In this document: positions 45,338 to 53,692 of the stretch, in pieces
Layout: the number at the start of each line of letters is the position of its first letter
Position numbering within the stretch: position 1 is the first letter of the stretch
Source of the DNA: Duganella aquatilis
GTDB lineage: Bacteria > Pseudomonadota > Gammaproteobacteria > Burkholderiales > Burkholderiaceae_D
NCBI RefSeq assembly: GCF_009674565.1
Contig: NZ_WKJL01000025.1
Location: 1 to 64,000 of the forward strand
Length of the DNA: 64,000 bases
Reading direction: 5' to 3'
The notes under the pieces: model-generated
Told to the model about the DNA's origin: nothing
The model's database searches: none
Seen by the model: the letters and a program-made list of their open reading frames with translations, nothing else
Program-made: the position numbers and the translations under genes

Positions 45338-46936
45338 TTGACTCACCTCACCATACGCATGCGTCTGGTATCGACCATGGCATTGCTGGGCATCTTGATC
45401 GTCTTGACTGGTTTCATGGGCATTTACGGCATGAAGGTCGGCAACCACGCGCTGGAAGAAGTCTACAGCAACCAGCTGGCCTCCAGCGTGGCCATCAGCA
45501 ATTCCAAGAATTCGCTGAGCCGCGCCCGCTTCACGCTGGACCGCGCGGTGCTGCACCCGGACGCCCCGGATGTCGGCAAGACGCTGGACCGCGCCGCCAT
45601 GTTCGTGACCGAATCGGACCAATACTGGCAAGCTTACCTGGCCTTGCCGCGCGACGTCACCGAAGAGGGCCTGGCGCGCGACCTCGACGAAAAGCGCAAG
45701 CGCTACCGCGATGAAGGGCTGCTGGCGTTGCGCCAGGCGGTCAGCGGCCACGACATGGCACAGGCCGACCTGCTGTCGATGAAAAAGCTGCAGGAGCTGT
45801 TCGCGCCGTTCGGCAGCGCTTCCGACAAACTGGACCAGTACCAGCTGACGGCGGCCAAGGCCGGCTTCGACCGCAGCAATGATTTGTTCAGCCTGCTGTT
45901 CAAGCTCGCCATCGGCGGCGTCGTGGCCGGCGCGCTGCTGATCGTGGTGTCCAGCGCGGCGCTGCTGCGGGCCATCCTGCGGCCCTTGGACCACGCACTG
46001 GCGGTGTTCGGCGCGATGGCCAGGGGCGACCTGTCCAGCCGCATCGCAACCGGCCGCCGCGACGAGATGGGCCGGCTGCTGGAAGGCCTGGCCCATATGC
46101 AGGAACAACTGGTGGGCACCGTGCGCAATGTGCGCGCAGGCAGCGCCGCGATCGCCACCGCCAGCCAGGAGATCGCCACCGGCAATATCGATCTGTCGCG
46201 CCGTACCGAACAGCAGGCCGGCAGCCTGGAGGAAACCGCGTCCTCGCTGGAGGAGCTGACCTCGGCGGTGCGGCACAACGCCGACAACGCGCGCCAGGCC
46301 AACCAGCTGGCGGTCACCGCCTCGGACATCGCCACCCAGGGCGGGCAACTGGTGTCGCAGGTGGTCACCACCATGGGGGCCATCAATCATTCATCGAAAC
46401 GGATCGTCGATATTATTTCGGTCATCGACGGCATCGCCTTCCAGACCAATATCCTGGCGCTGAATGCCGCGGTGGAAGCGGCGCGCGCCGGCGAACAGGG
46501 ACGCGGCTTTGCCGTGGTGGCCAGCGAAGTGCGCAACCTGGCGCAGCGCAGCGCCGCCGCCGCCAAGGAAATCAAGGAACTGATCACGGCCTCGGTGGAC
46601 AGTGTGGACGCCGGCGCGGCGCTGGTCGATCAGGCCGGTGCGACGATGGAAGACATCGTCGCCAGCGTGGCGCGGGTCACCGATATCATGAGCGAGATCA
46701 TGGCCGCCGGCAGCGAGCAGAGTTCCGGCATCGAGCAGATCAACCAGGCGGTGGCGCAGATGGACGAAACCACGCAGCGCAACGCGGCGCTGGTGGAGCA
46801 GGCCGCCGCCGCCGCGGACTCGCTGCAGGAGCAGGCGGTGGGCCTGGAACAGTTGGTCAGCGTGTTCAAGCTCGATGAGGCGGACCAGCGCGGCCGGCTG
46901 CCGCCGCGCCAGGCCCGCTTGGCACACCAGGCCTAG
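45338..46936 (+). CDS. Methyl-accepting chemotaxis protein (four-helix sensor type)
   Basis: A 532-residue chemoreceptor. A TTG start at 45338 is chosen because AGGAGA lies 6 bases before it and the first TM segment (LVSTMALLGILIVLTGFMGIYG) begins soon after; ATG 45359 would be a slightly shorter alternative. The periplasmic part is a helical Tar-like ligand domain (residues 35-185), then TM2 (AIGGVVAGALLIVVSSAALL), HAMP, and the signalling hairpin tip IISVIDGIAFQTNILALNAA. The signalling region is near-identical to that of the MCP at 52055. The 229-bp upstream region shows no clear promoter. The stop overlaps that of the convergent FAH gene by 4 bases. Confidence 0.93.
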   Translation: MTHLTIRMRLVSTMALLGILIVLTGFMGIYGMKVGNHALEEVYSNQLASSVAISNSKNSLSRARFTLDRAVLHPDAPDVGKTLDRAAMFVTESDQYWQAYLALPRDVTEEGLARDLDEKRKRYRDEGLLALRQAVSGHDMAQADLLSMKKLQELFAPFGSASDKLDQYQLTAAKAGFDRSNDLFSLLFKLAIGGVVAGALLIVVSSAALLRAILRPLDHALAVFGAMARGDLSSRIATGRRDEMGRLLEGLAHMQEQLVGTVRNVRAGSAAIATASQEIATGNIDLSRRTEQQAGSLEETASSLEELTSAVRHNADNARQANQLAVTASDIATQGGQLVSQVVTTMGAINHSSKRIVDIISVIDGIAFQTNILALNAAVEAARAGEQGRGFAVVASEVRNLAQRSAAAAKEIKELITASVDSVDAGAALVDQAGATMEDIVASVARVTDIMSEIMAAGSEQSSGIEQINQAVAQMDETTQRNAALVEQAAAAADSLQEQAVGLEQLVSVFKLDEADQRGRLPPRQARLAHQA

Positions 46937-47784
46937 CGCGCCCGCCAGGCGATGACTTCCTGCTGCTGCTCGCCCAGGCCGGCGATGCCGAGGCGCACCA
47001 CGTCGCCCTTCTTCAGGAAGCGCTGCGGCTTGCGCCCCATGCCCACGCCCGGCGGCGTGCCGGTGGCGATTACGTCGCCCGGCTCCAGCGTCATGCACTT
47101 CGACACATAGCTGACGATCTGCGCCACCGAGAAAATCATGGTCGAGGTGTTCCCGGTCTGCATGCGCTTGCCGTTGACCTCCAGGTACAGGTCCAGATCC
47201 TGCACGTCGTACAGGTCTTCCGGCGTCACCAGCCACGGACCGACCGGGCCGAAGGTGTCGAAGCCCTTGCCCTTGTCCCAGGTGCCGCCGCGCTCCAGCT
47301 GATACTCGCGCTCCGAAACGTCGTGCACCACCGTGTAGCCGGCCACGTACTTGAGCGCATCGGCTTCGCTGACGTACTGCGCACACGTGCCGATGACGAT
47401 GCCCAGCTCCACCTCCCAGTCCATCTTCTTCGAACCCTGCGGCATCATGATCGGATCGTCGGGGCCCGACAGCGCCGTATTCGCCTTCAGGAAGATGATC
47501 GGCTCCTTCGGAATCGGCATGCCCGCTTCGGCCGCGTGGTCGGAATAATTCAGGCCGATGCAGACGAACTTGCCGACGCGCGCCACCGGCACGCCGAAGC
47601 GCGGATTGCCGCGCACCAGCGGCAGCGACGCGTGCGCAATCTTCTCCAGCTTGCGCAAGGCCTTCGGCGCCAGCTGCGCCGCGTCGACATCGCCGATCAC
47701 GCCGGACAGGTCGCGCAGCTTGCCCTCATCGTCGATCAAGCCTGGTTTTTCTTTGCCTGGACGGCCGTAACGCACTAGTCTCAT
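46933..47784 (-). CDS. Fumarylacetoacetate hydrolase (FAH) family protein
   Basis: A 283-residue FAH-superfamily enzyme. The N-terminal small domain precedes the catalytic core with VCIGLNYSDHAAEAGMPIP, the metal-binding Glu pair in MDWEVELGIVIG, and VHDVSEREYQLERGGTWDKGKGFD. The C-terminal TGTPPGVGMGRKPQRFL is a family signature. Relatives hydrolyse or isomerise 2-keto-acid and acylpyruvate substrates. It lies 32 bp after the prolyl-hydroxylase-like gene on the same strand and may share its transcript. Specific substrate unresolved. Confidence 0.9.
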   Translation of the reverse strand: MRLVRYGRPGKEKPGLIDDEGKLRDLSGVIGDVDAAQLAPKALRKLEKIAHASLPLVRGNPRFGVPVARVGKFVCIGLNYSDHAAEAGMPIPKEPIIFLKANTALSGPDDPIMMPQGSKKMDWEVELGIVIGTCAQYVSEADALKYVAGYTVVHDVSEREYQLERGGTWDKGKGFDTFGPVGPWLVTPEDLYDVQDLDLYLEVNGKRMQTGNTSTMIFSVAQIVSYVSKCMTLEPGDVIATGTPPGVGMGRKPQRFLKKGDVVRLGIAGLGEQQQEVIAWRAR

Positions 47785-47816
47785 ACTTCATCCTCGGTTG
47801 TCAGTTCACCGCCATT

Positions 47817-48716
47817 CTAACCGTAGCGCTCCTGTCGCAACCATTTGTTGGCGATGATCTTGGTGCCCTTGACCACCGGCGCGCCGCCATGCAGCGTCTG
47901 CGTGTCTGGCTGGTGGTTGCTGTCGGTGTTCAGGAACCACAGCGCGCTCCCCTTCTTCGGGAAGACCTCCAGCCCCAGCGAAGGGAAGACCGTGCCGCCG
48001 CCCTGCTCCACGTCGCACAGGTACAAGACAAAGGTCGCCAGCCGCTGGCCGCCGCGCGCCAGGTGCGGCCGGTGGCCGGCGCTGTCGGGATCGAGCCAGT
48101 CGTAGTGCGGCCGGTATTCCTGCGTCTGGCCGTACTTCTGCAGCTGGAACGGCTCGGTGCATTCGGGCGACCAGTGCGCCAAGGCCGCCAGGCGGCGGTC
48201 GATGCGCTCGGCCACCTCCGCCTCGCCGCGCTGGATGAAGGCCATCTCCGACGTGCGGCCCTCGTGCACCACGCTGGCGCCGTCGGCTTCCGCCGTCACC
48301 GTCGAGCGGGTGTAGCGCGTGCCGCAATGGGCGACGATGGCGTCGCACTCCGCGTCGCTGAGCACATTCCCGAGCAGGATCACCTGCGGCTTTTTCAGCA
48401 CGAACAGCACCTCCACCTCGCGGTCGGGCGTGGCGATGCGGTTGCTGCTGACGTCAATGTAAGGCATCTCGCGCGGCGCGGAAAAGGCGCTGGCGGCGGC
48501 CGCCGGCGCCGCCGCCGTGCCGCCCGCGGTGGCGGCGCCGGCGCGCATGCGCACCGCCTCGTCGATCGCCGCGCGCGCGACCGTCATGCTGTACTGGCCG
48601 GAGCGCGCCATGCTGTTGGCCATGTCCAGCGGACTGCAGGCGCGCGCCAGGTTTTCCATGATCCAGTCGCGCCAGGTGAGCGGCAATGAGGCAAAGGCGT
48701 TTTGGTCTTGGGTCAT
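47817..48716 (-). CDS. Prolyl-4-hydroxylase-like Fe(II)/2-oxoglutarate dioxygenase
   Basis: A 299-residue double-stranded beta-helix dioxygenase. Iron is held by His and Asp in YRPHYDWLDPD near residue 210 and His in LHGGAPVVKGTK, and 2-oxoglutarate by Lys exactly 10 residues later, the spacing of prolyl-4-hydroxylases. The N-terminal 100 residues form a helical region with the FSAPREMPYIDVSSN transition. ATG 48716 is used; GTG 48719 is possible. It lies 7 bases after the MFS gene in a unit headed by the KamA-like gene, so a free or modified amino acid may be its substrate rather than protein proline. Confidence 0.87.
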   Translation of the reverse strand: MTQDQNAFASLPLTWRDWIMENLARACSPLDMANSMARSGQYSMTVARAAIDEAVRMRAGAATAGGTAAAPAAAASAFSAPREMPYIDVSSNRIATPDREVEVLFVLKKPQVILLGNVLSDAECDAIVAHCGTRYTRSTVTAEADGASVVHEGRTSEMAFIQRGEAEVAERIDRRLAALAHWSPECTEPFQLQKYGQTQEYRPHYDWLDPDSAGHRPHLARGGQRLATFVLYLCDVEQGGGTVFPSLGLEVFPKKGSALWFLNTDSNHQPDTQTLHGGAPVVKGTKIIANKWLRQERYG

Positions 48717-48723
48717 CACGTAA

Positions 48724-50016
48724 TCAGGAGCGAGTCGGACGGGAATTCCATTCTACCGGATTGCGCCTGCTCCGCCGCACAAACCAGATCAGTCCCGGCA
48801 GCTGCAGCAGCACCAGCACCGCGAACGCCGCCTGGTAGGCCTGCGCCGGATAGTGCCCCGTCACATCCGGCCGCCAGCATCCGACTACCAAGCCGAAACC
48901 CGCCTGCACCGCGAACGCGCCGAGGAAGATCAGCAGATTCAGACAGGTGGCCGCGCGCCCCGTCAGCGCGCCGGGAAGACTGAGTGCGACGATGGTGTAT
49001 TCGATGCCGGTCACCGTGCCGACCAGCGTAAACAACACCGACAGCAGCTGGTAGCTCGGCCGCCAGTTGCACACAAAGCCCACCTGCACCGCGATGAACA
49101 AGGCCACGCCGGCCGCCGCCACGCGGATCGGCTGCACGCCGCGCCGTCCCGCCCACTCGGTGAGCATGCCGACCGCGATGGCGCCGAAGATCACCGCCGC
49201 CATGCCGAGGTACAACAGGTAGCCGACCGCGTTGTCCGAATAGCGCGCGACGTCGCTCAGCCAGCGTCCTATCCACAGTCCTTGGATGCCGAAGAACACC
49301 GTGTGCGGCACCAGCACCAGCGCCGCCATTTCGCGGAAGGCCGGATGGCGATACACCTCGCGCATGGCATCGAGCAGCGCCGGCTTGCGCATGGCGCCGG
49401 GCTGCGGCGGCGACAGCGCGCGGATCAGGATGCCGATCAGCGCCGCCGCAGCCGCCAGCCACAGGAACAGGCCGCGCCAGTCCATATGGTCCAGCGCCAT
49501 CCGCACCGGCAGCGTGGCCGCCGCCGCACCGAGGCCGCCAATGGCGATCAGATAGCCCTGCACCGACGGCAGCCGCGCCGGCGCGATCCAGGTGGAGATG
49601 GCCTTTACAGCCGACATGAAGCAGCCGCCCAGTCCCAGGCCGATGACGGCGCGCGCCACCAGCAGCTGCGTGAAGGTGTGGCCGCCGGCGAAAGCCAGCG
49701 CGCCGACGCCGGCCAGCAGCAGCATCGGCGGCTGCACCGTGGCCGGTCCCCAGCGGTCCAGCGCCATCCCGACCGGCAGCTGCGCCAGCGCGAACGCCAG
49801 GAAGAAAGCACTGGTCAGCAGCCCAAGCTCGCCGGGCGTCAGCGCCAGCGCCGCCACCAGCTGCGGCGCCAGCGTCGCGTTCACCGTCCGCATCAGGCAC
49901 GAAAGAAAATGGCCCAGCGCGAACGGCAGAAACACCATCACAAACACTGCGCGGCCGGACAACGACGATGCGTCAGCCTGCGGCGCGACGGGCGGCACGG
50001 AATCGTCGCGCATCAT
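48724..50016 (-). CDS. MFS transporter
   Basis: A 430-residue major facilitator with about 12 hydrophobic helices, starting FVMVFLPFALGHFLSCLMRT. The MFS motif A region is LPVGMALDRWGP, with GLGLGGCFMSAVKAISTW after it. The gene lies 13 bases after the KamA-like stop and 7 bases before the dioxygenase start, so it is part of one operon; export or import of the product or substrate of those enzymes is the simplest idea. Direction and cargo are not readable. Confidence 0.9.
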   Translation of the reverse strand: MMRDDSVPPVAPQADASSLSGRAVFVMVFLPFALGHFLSCLMRTVNATLAPQLVAALALTPGELGLLTSAFFLAFALAQLPVGMALDRWGPATVQPPMLLLAGVGALAFAGGHTFTQLLVARAVIGLGLGGCFMSAVKAISTWIAPARLPSVQGYLIAIGGLGAAAATLPVRMALDHMDWRGLFLWLAAAAALIGILIRALSPPQPGAMRKPALLDAMREVYRHPAFREMAALVLVPHTVFFGIQGLWIGRWLSDVARYSDNAVGYLLYLGMAAVIFGAIAVGMLTEWAGRRGVQPIRVAAAGVALFIAVQVGFVCNWRPSYQLLSVLFTLVGTVTGIEYTIVALSLPGALTGRAATCLNLLIFLGAFAVQAGFGLVVGCWRPDVTGHYPAQAYQAAFAVLVLLQLPGLIWFVRRSRRNPVEWNSRPTRS

Positions 50017-50029
50017 CGCCGTCCCGCGC

Positions 50030-51445
50030 TCAGGCGGCGGTGTGCGAATCGCAGCCGGCCGCCGACGCCGCGCCGCCCTCCGCGCGCGCCGACAGCAGCG
50101 GAATCACCTTGCGCACGCCCGGCGGTTCGGCGCCATATTCGCTGCGGCTGCCGCCCTCCTCCTCGAAGAAAAACTTCTCCCTGCCGAACGCCGGTTTCAA
50201 CTCGTCCATCCACGTCGCAAGCGGATCGAACTTCGCATAAAACGGCTTGCGCACCCAGTCCGGATTGCGCGCCTGCAGGAACTGCAAGGCAAACACCTTC
50301 TCCCCGCCGATGGTCGCGATCCCGTCGATCACCACCTTGCCAGGAAAAGCGCTCATCGACGGCCCGCGCACCGTGCGCGACAAACCGGACACCATCTGAT
50401 ACGCCGCCTGGAAAATCTCGTGCGCGCGCGCCAGCGGCAACTGGAAATACTCGCGCGGCCCGGTATCCCGCTCGACGAACATATAGTACGGAATCGCCCC
50501 CAGCCGCACGCCGGTCTGCCACAGTTCCGCCCACGACGCCGGATCTTCATTGATATGCCGGATCAACGGCCCCTGCATGCGCAAGGTCGCGCCGGTGCCG
50601 ACGATGCGCTTGACCGCCTGCTGCGCCACCTCCTGCCGCAATTCCACCGCATGGTTGTAATGCCCCATGATCGCCATGTTCTTGCCCGCCCTGACCACGC
50701 GCTCGAACAAACGCAGCAAATCGTCCGCATCGCGGTCCGACACAAAGCGCTGCGGCCAATACGCCACCGACTTGGTGCCGATGCGGATGTTCTGGATATG
50801 CCCCAGCTCCGGCGCCAGCAGCGGCTCGATGTACGCCTCCAGCGAACGCGTGTTCATGATCAGCGGATCGCCGCCGGTGATCAGCACATCGGTCACCTCC
50901 GGATGCATGCGCAGGTACGACGCCAGCTCGTGCGACTCCTTCGCATCGAACTTCAAATCATCCATGCCGACGAACTGCGGCCAGCGGAAGCAGAAGGTGC
51001 AGTACGCGTGGCAGGTCTGCCCGGAACTCGGGAAGAACAAAACAGTCTCCTTGTACTTGTGCTGCAAGCCCTTCAACGGTGCATCGTTCACGCGCGGCAC
51101 GTTGTGCGTCATCTGCCCGGCCGGATGGGGATTCATGCGCAGGCGGATGCGCCGCACCAGCTCCACCAGCGCCGGCTGGTCGGCCCTGCCCAGCACCAGC
51201 TCCTTCAGCCGCGCATAGTCGTCCGGCGCCAGCATGTCGCGGTGCGGGAACGTCAGCCGGTAGATCGGATCGTCCGGAATGTTGTTCCAGTCGATCAGAT
51301 GATCGAGCACATATTCATTGGTGCGGAACGGCAGCACATGCGACACCACCTGCACCGCCTCCTGCAAATCGGGCGGTATCCACTCCCACTGCCGCGAGTG
51401 CGAAATGGTCTGGCGTATAAACGGTTTGAATTTAGGCGTATCCAT
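50030..51445 (-). CDS. KamA family radical SAM/PLP aminomutase, substrate probably not lysine
   Basis: A 471-residue lysine-2,3-aminomutase-family protein. The radical SAM cluster is CHAYCTFC (Cys145/149/152), Arg154 matches the carboxylate-binding Arg of the family, GGDPL follows, and the PLP Lys is probably Lys370 in SAFPGKVV. In a gapless by-eye alignment to clostridial KAM as remembered, the two Asp that hold the lysine side-chain amine fall on Arg326 and Ser363. Glutamate 2,3-aminomutase also replaces both, with Lys and Asn, so an acidic or other substrate is likely. EpmB is unlikely on length and these residues. Start ATG 51445 has AGGA upstream. First gene of a four-gene unit. Confidence 0.86.
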   Translation of the reverse strand: MDTPKFKPFIRQTISHSRQWEWIPPDLQEAVQVVSHVLPFRTNEYVLDHLIDWNNIPDDPIYRLTFPHRDMLAPDDYARLKELVLGRADQPALVELVRRIRLRMNPHPAGQMTHNVPRVNDAPLKGLQHKYKETVLFFPSSGQTCHAYCTFCFRWPQFVGMDDLKFDAKESHELASYLRMHPEVTDVLITGGDPLIMNTRSLEAYIEPLLAPELGHIQNIRIGTKSVAYWPQRFVSDRDADDLLRLFERVVRAGKNMAIMGHYNHAVELRQEVAQQAVKRIVGTGATLRMQGPLIRHINEDPASWAELWQTGVRLGAIPYYMFVERDTGPREYFQLPLARAHEIFQAAYQMVSGLSRTVRGPSMSAFPGKVVIDGIATIGGEKVFALQFLQARNPDWVRKPFYAKFDPLATWMDELKPAFGREKFFFEEEGGSRSEYGAEPPGVRKVIPLLSARAEGGAASAAGCDSHTAA

Positions 51446-51506
51446 CACGAAGTCCTGTTGTGAAAGGTCGGAAACCCCATGCTAGGCCGCGCGCCGCCAC
51501 TCAGTC

Positions 51507-51521
51507 TTGCGCGAACGCAAC
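51507..51521. promoter_or_regulatory. TTGCG-N4-CGCAA dyad upstream of the Cache/MCP operon
   Basis: TTGCGCGAACGCAAC (5-bp arms) sits 60 bp before the Cache protein ATG. Its exact complement recurs at 57764-57778, 51 bp before the BACON lipoprotein gene, and both copies follow CACTCAGT on the plus strand. The coincidence suggests a shared regulator or a hairpin element. Confidence 0.35.
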
Positions 51522-51580
51522 TCCTGAAATTGCTGGCGGCGTACAGTTCATAGCGTCATCCACCCGACAGGAGCTCGCTC

Positions 51581-52027
51581 ATGAAAACCCTCGTTAGCAT
51601 CGCGCTTGCCGCCTCTGCGCTGTCCGCGCTGGCCGCCGAACCGACTGAAAAAGACGCCATCGCCATGGCCGAAAAAGGCGCCGCCTTCATCAAGACCAAC
51701 GGCCAGGACGCCTTCATTAAAAAGATCGCCGCCAAGGATCCCGATTACCTGCAAGGCTCGCTGTACGTGGACGTGCGCGACATCAAGACCGGCATCGTGC
51801 TGGCGCACCCGGTCAACCCCTCCATCGTCGGCAAGGACCTGACCGACATCCCCGACGCCAGCGGCAAGAAGTACCGCCGCGAGATCATCGAACTGGCGGC
51901 AAAAAAAGGCCACGGCTGGGTGGACTACCAGTACAAGAATCCCACCACCGGCAAGATCGAACCCAAGACCACCTACATCCTGCGCGTCGGCGACATCGTG
52001 CTGGAAGCGGGCATCTACAAAAAATAG
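51581..52027 (+). CDS. Secreted stand-alone Cache-domain protein
   Basis: A 148-residue periplasmic protein with signal MKTLVSIALAASALSALAA. The mature part is a single Cache domain (type 2-like): AFIKKIAAKDPDYLQGSLYVDVRDIKTGIVLAHPVNPSIVGKD with the following GHGWVDYQYKNP and a terminal LRVGDIVLEAGIY. Single Cache modules bind small ligands, usually within receptors; here it has no TM or kinase. The next gene, 27 bases on, is an MCP with no Cache domain, so the protein may load a ligand onto or signal through that receptor. AGGAG precedes the ATG. Confidence 0.87.
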   Translation: MKTLVSIALAASALSALAAEPTEKDAIAMAEKGAAFIKTNGQDAFIKKIAAKDPDYLQGSLYVDVRDIKTGIVLAHPVNPSIVGKDLTDIPDASGKKYRREIIELAAKKGHGWVDYQYKNPTTGKIEPKTTYILRVGDIVLEAGIYKK

Positions 52028-52054
52028 GCGCCGCGCCGGCGCCGGGAGGGCATC

Positions 52055-53692
52055 ATGCTGAACAAACTGCGTATCGGTCCCAAACTGCTGCTCGCGCCCA
52101 TGCTGGTGCTGGTGCTGCTGATCGCCACCGCCGCCGCGTCCTACCTCGGCATGCTGCGCCAGAACGCGTCGCTGGAAAACCTGGTGCAGGTGCGCGCCGC
52201 CCGCCTCAAGATCGCGGCCGACGTCAGCGGCGAAGCGCGCTACGCCCATGCCCACATCTACCAGCTGCTGGCCTGGGTCAACGGCAGCTTCGCGCAATCA
52301 CGGCTGGACGCCCTGGCGCACGACATCAGGACGCGCCACGCCGCCATCGACAGGCAGTTGCGCGACCTCGACGCGCTGGCCGACGACAGCGAACGCAAGA
52401 TCGTCGCCCAGTCGCTGCAAGCCCTCAACGCCTACCGCAAGGCCGTCCTCGAAACCATGGACATGGCGCAGGCCGACCAGAGCATCGCCACCAACGCCAT
52501 GGCCATCGCCGAAAAACAGTTCCTGCTGCTGAACGAGCAGCTGGCGCAATTGTCGACGCTGGAAAAGCAGCTCAGCGAACAGGCGCACGCGCAGGCCAAG
52601 GCCGACTTCAAAACGCTCAACACCAGCATGACCGTCATGGTGCTGCTGTCGATCGCGCTGTCGATCGGCGTGACCATGGCGGTGCGCAGCGCCATGCTGC
52701 GCGACATCCGCGCCATCGCCGACGTGGTGATCGCGCTGGCCGCCGGTCGCCTCGCCGCCGGCCGCAGCACCGAAGGCCGCGACGAAATCGCCGACACCGC
52801 GCGCATGCTGGACCAGACCATGAGCAACCTGACGCAAACGCTCACCACCATCCTCGGCGCGGTGCGCTCGATCGATACCGCCGCGCGCGAAATCGCCACC
52901 GGCAACCTGGATCTGTCGACCCGCACCGAAATGCAGGCCAGCTCGCTGGAGCAGACCGCCAGCGCCATGAACAGCCTGACGCAGGCCGTGCAGGCCAACG
53001 CCGCCAACGCGCGCCAGGCCTGCCAGCTGGCCGAAGGCGCCAGCGATCTGGCGCGCCACGGCGGCGCAGCGATGGAAGACGCGGTGCAGACCATGGCCTC
53101 GATCCGCGCCAGCTCGCGCCAGATCGTCGACATCATCGCCGTCATCGACGGCATCTCGTTCCAGACCAATATCCTGGCGCTGAACGCTGCCGTCGAAGCG
53201 GCGCGCGCCGGCGAACAGGGACGCGGCTTCGCCGTGGTGGCGGCCGAGGTGCGCACGCTGGCGCAGCGCTCCGCCGCCGCCGCCAAGGAAATCAAGACGC
53301 TGATCGCCGCCTCGGTCGCCACCATCGACAGCGGCAGCGCCTCGGTGCAGCAGGCCGGCGAGCGCATGGGCGGCATCGTCGCCGCCGTGCAGCAGGTCAA
53401 CGACATCATCGCCCGCATCAGCGCCGCCAGCGCCGAGCAGGCGCAGGGCATCGCCGAAGTCAATCAGGCGGTGGGTCAGATGGATGATGTGACGCAGCAG
53501 AACGCCGCGCTGGTGGAACAGGCCGCGGCGGCGGCGGCCAGCCTGCAGGACCAGGCCGGCCACCTGTCGCAGGCGGTGTCGGTGTTCAAGCTAGAGCCGT
53601 CGCATGGGCTTGCTCAGAAAGCGCGACCCGCCCTCGACGAAGCGCCACGGCAGCTCCACCGCTTTGGAAATGCCGATGCGCGGGCCGGCTAG
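52055..53692 (+). CDS. Methyl-accepting chemotaxis protein with extended C-terminus
   Basis: A 545-residue chemoreceptor. TM1 (LLLAPMLVLVLLIATAAASYLG) is followed by a helical periplasmic sensor of about 150 residues with no Cache fold, TM2 (TVMVLLSIALSIGVTMAV), HAMP and the tip segment IIAVIDGISFQTNILALNAA. From about 53141 the DNA is almost colinear with the first MCP (46421 on). GGGAGGG precedes the ATG. After the conserved QAVSVFKL the frame continues 34 codons into the complement of the alkyladenine glycosylase gene, which suggests loss of an earlier stop; that tail is unlikely to be important. Confidence 0.93.
   Translation: MLNKLRIGPKLLLAPMLVLVLLIATAAASYLGMLRQNASLENLVQVRAARLKIAADVSGEARYAHAHIYQLLAWVNGSFAQSRLDALAHDIRTRHAAIDRQLRDLDALADDSERKIVAQSLQALNAYRKAVLETMDMAQADQSIATNAMAIAEKQFLLLNEQLAQLSTLEKQLSEQAHAQAKADFKTLNTSMTVMVLLSIALSIGVTMAVRSAMLRDIRAIADVVIALAAGRLAAGRSTEGRDEIADTARMLDQTMSNLTQTLTTILGAVRSIDTAAREIATGNLDLSTRTEMQASSLEQTASAMNSLTQAVQANAANARQACQLAEGASDLARHGGAAMEDAVQTMASIRASSRQIVDIIAVIDGISFQTNILALNAAVEAARAGEQGRGFAVVAAEVRTLAQRSAAAAKEIKTLIAASVATIDSGSASVQQAGERMGGIVAAVQQVNDIIARISAASAEQAQGIAEVNQAVGQMDDVTQQNAALVEQAAAAAASLQDQAGHLSQAVSVFKLEPSHGLAQKARPALDEAPRQLHRFGNADARAG

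Noticed and set aside
46421..53296. Apparent long direct repeat between 46.4 and 53.1 kb
   Set aside because: It is the conserved signalling hairpin of two paralogous chemoreceptors, not a mobile or structural repeat.
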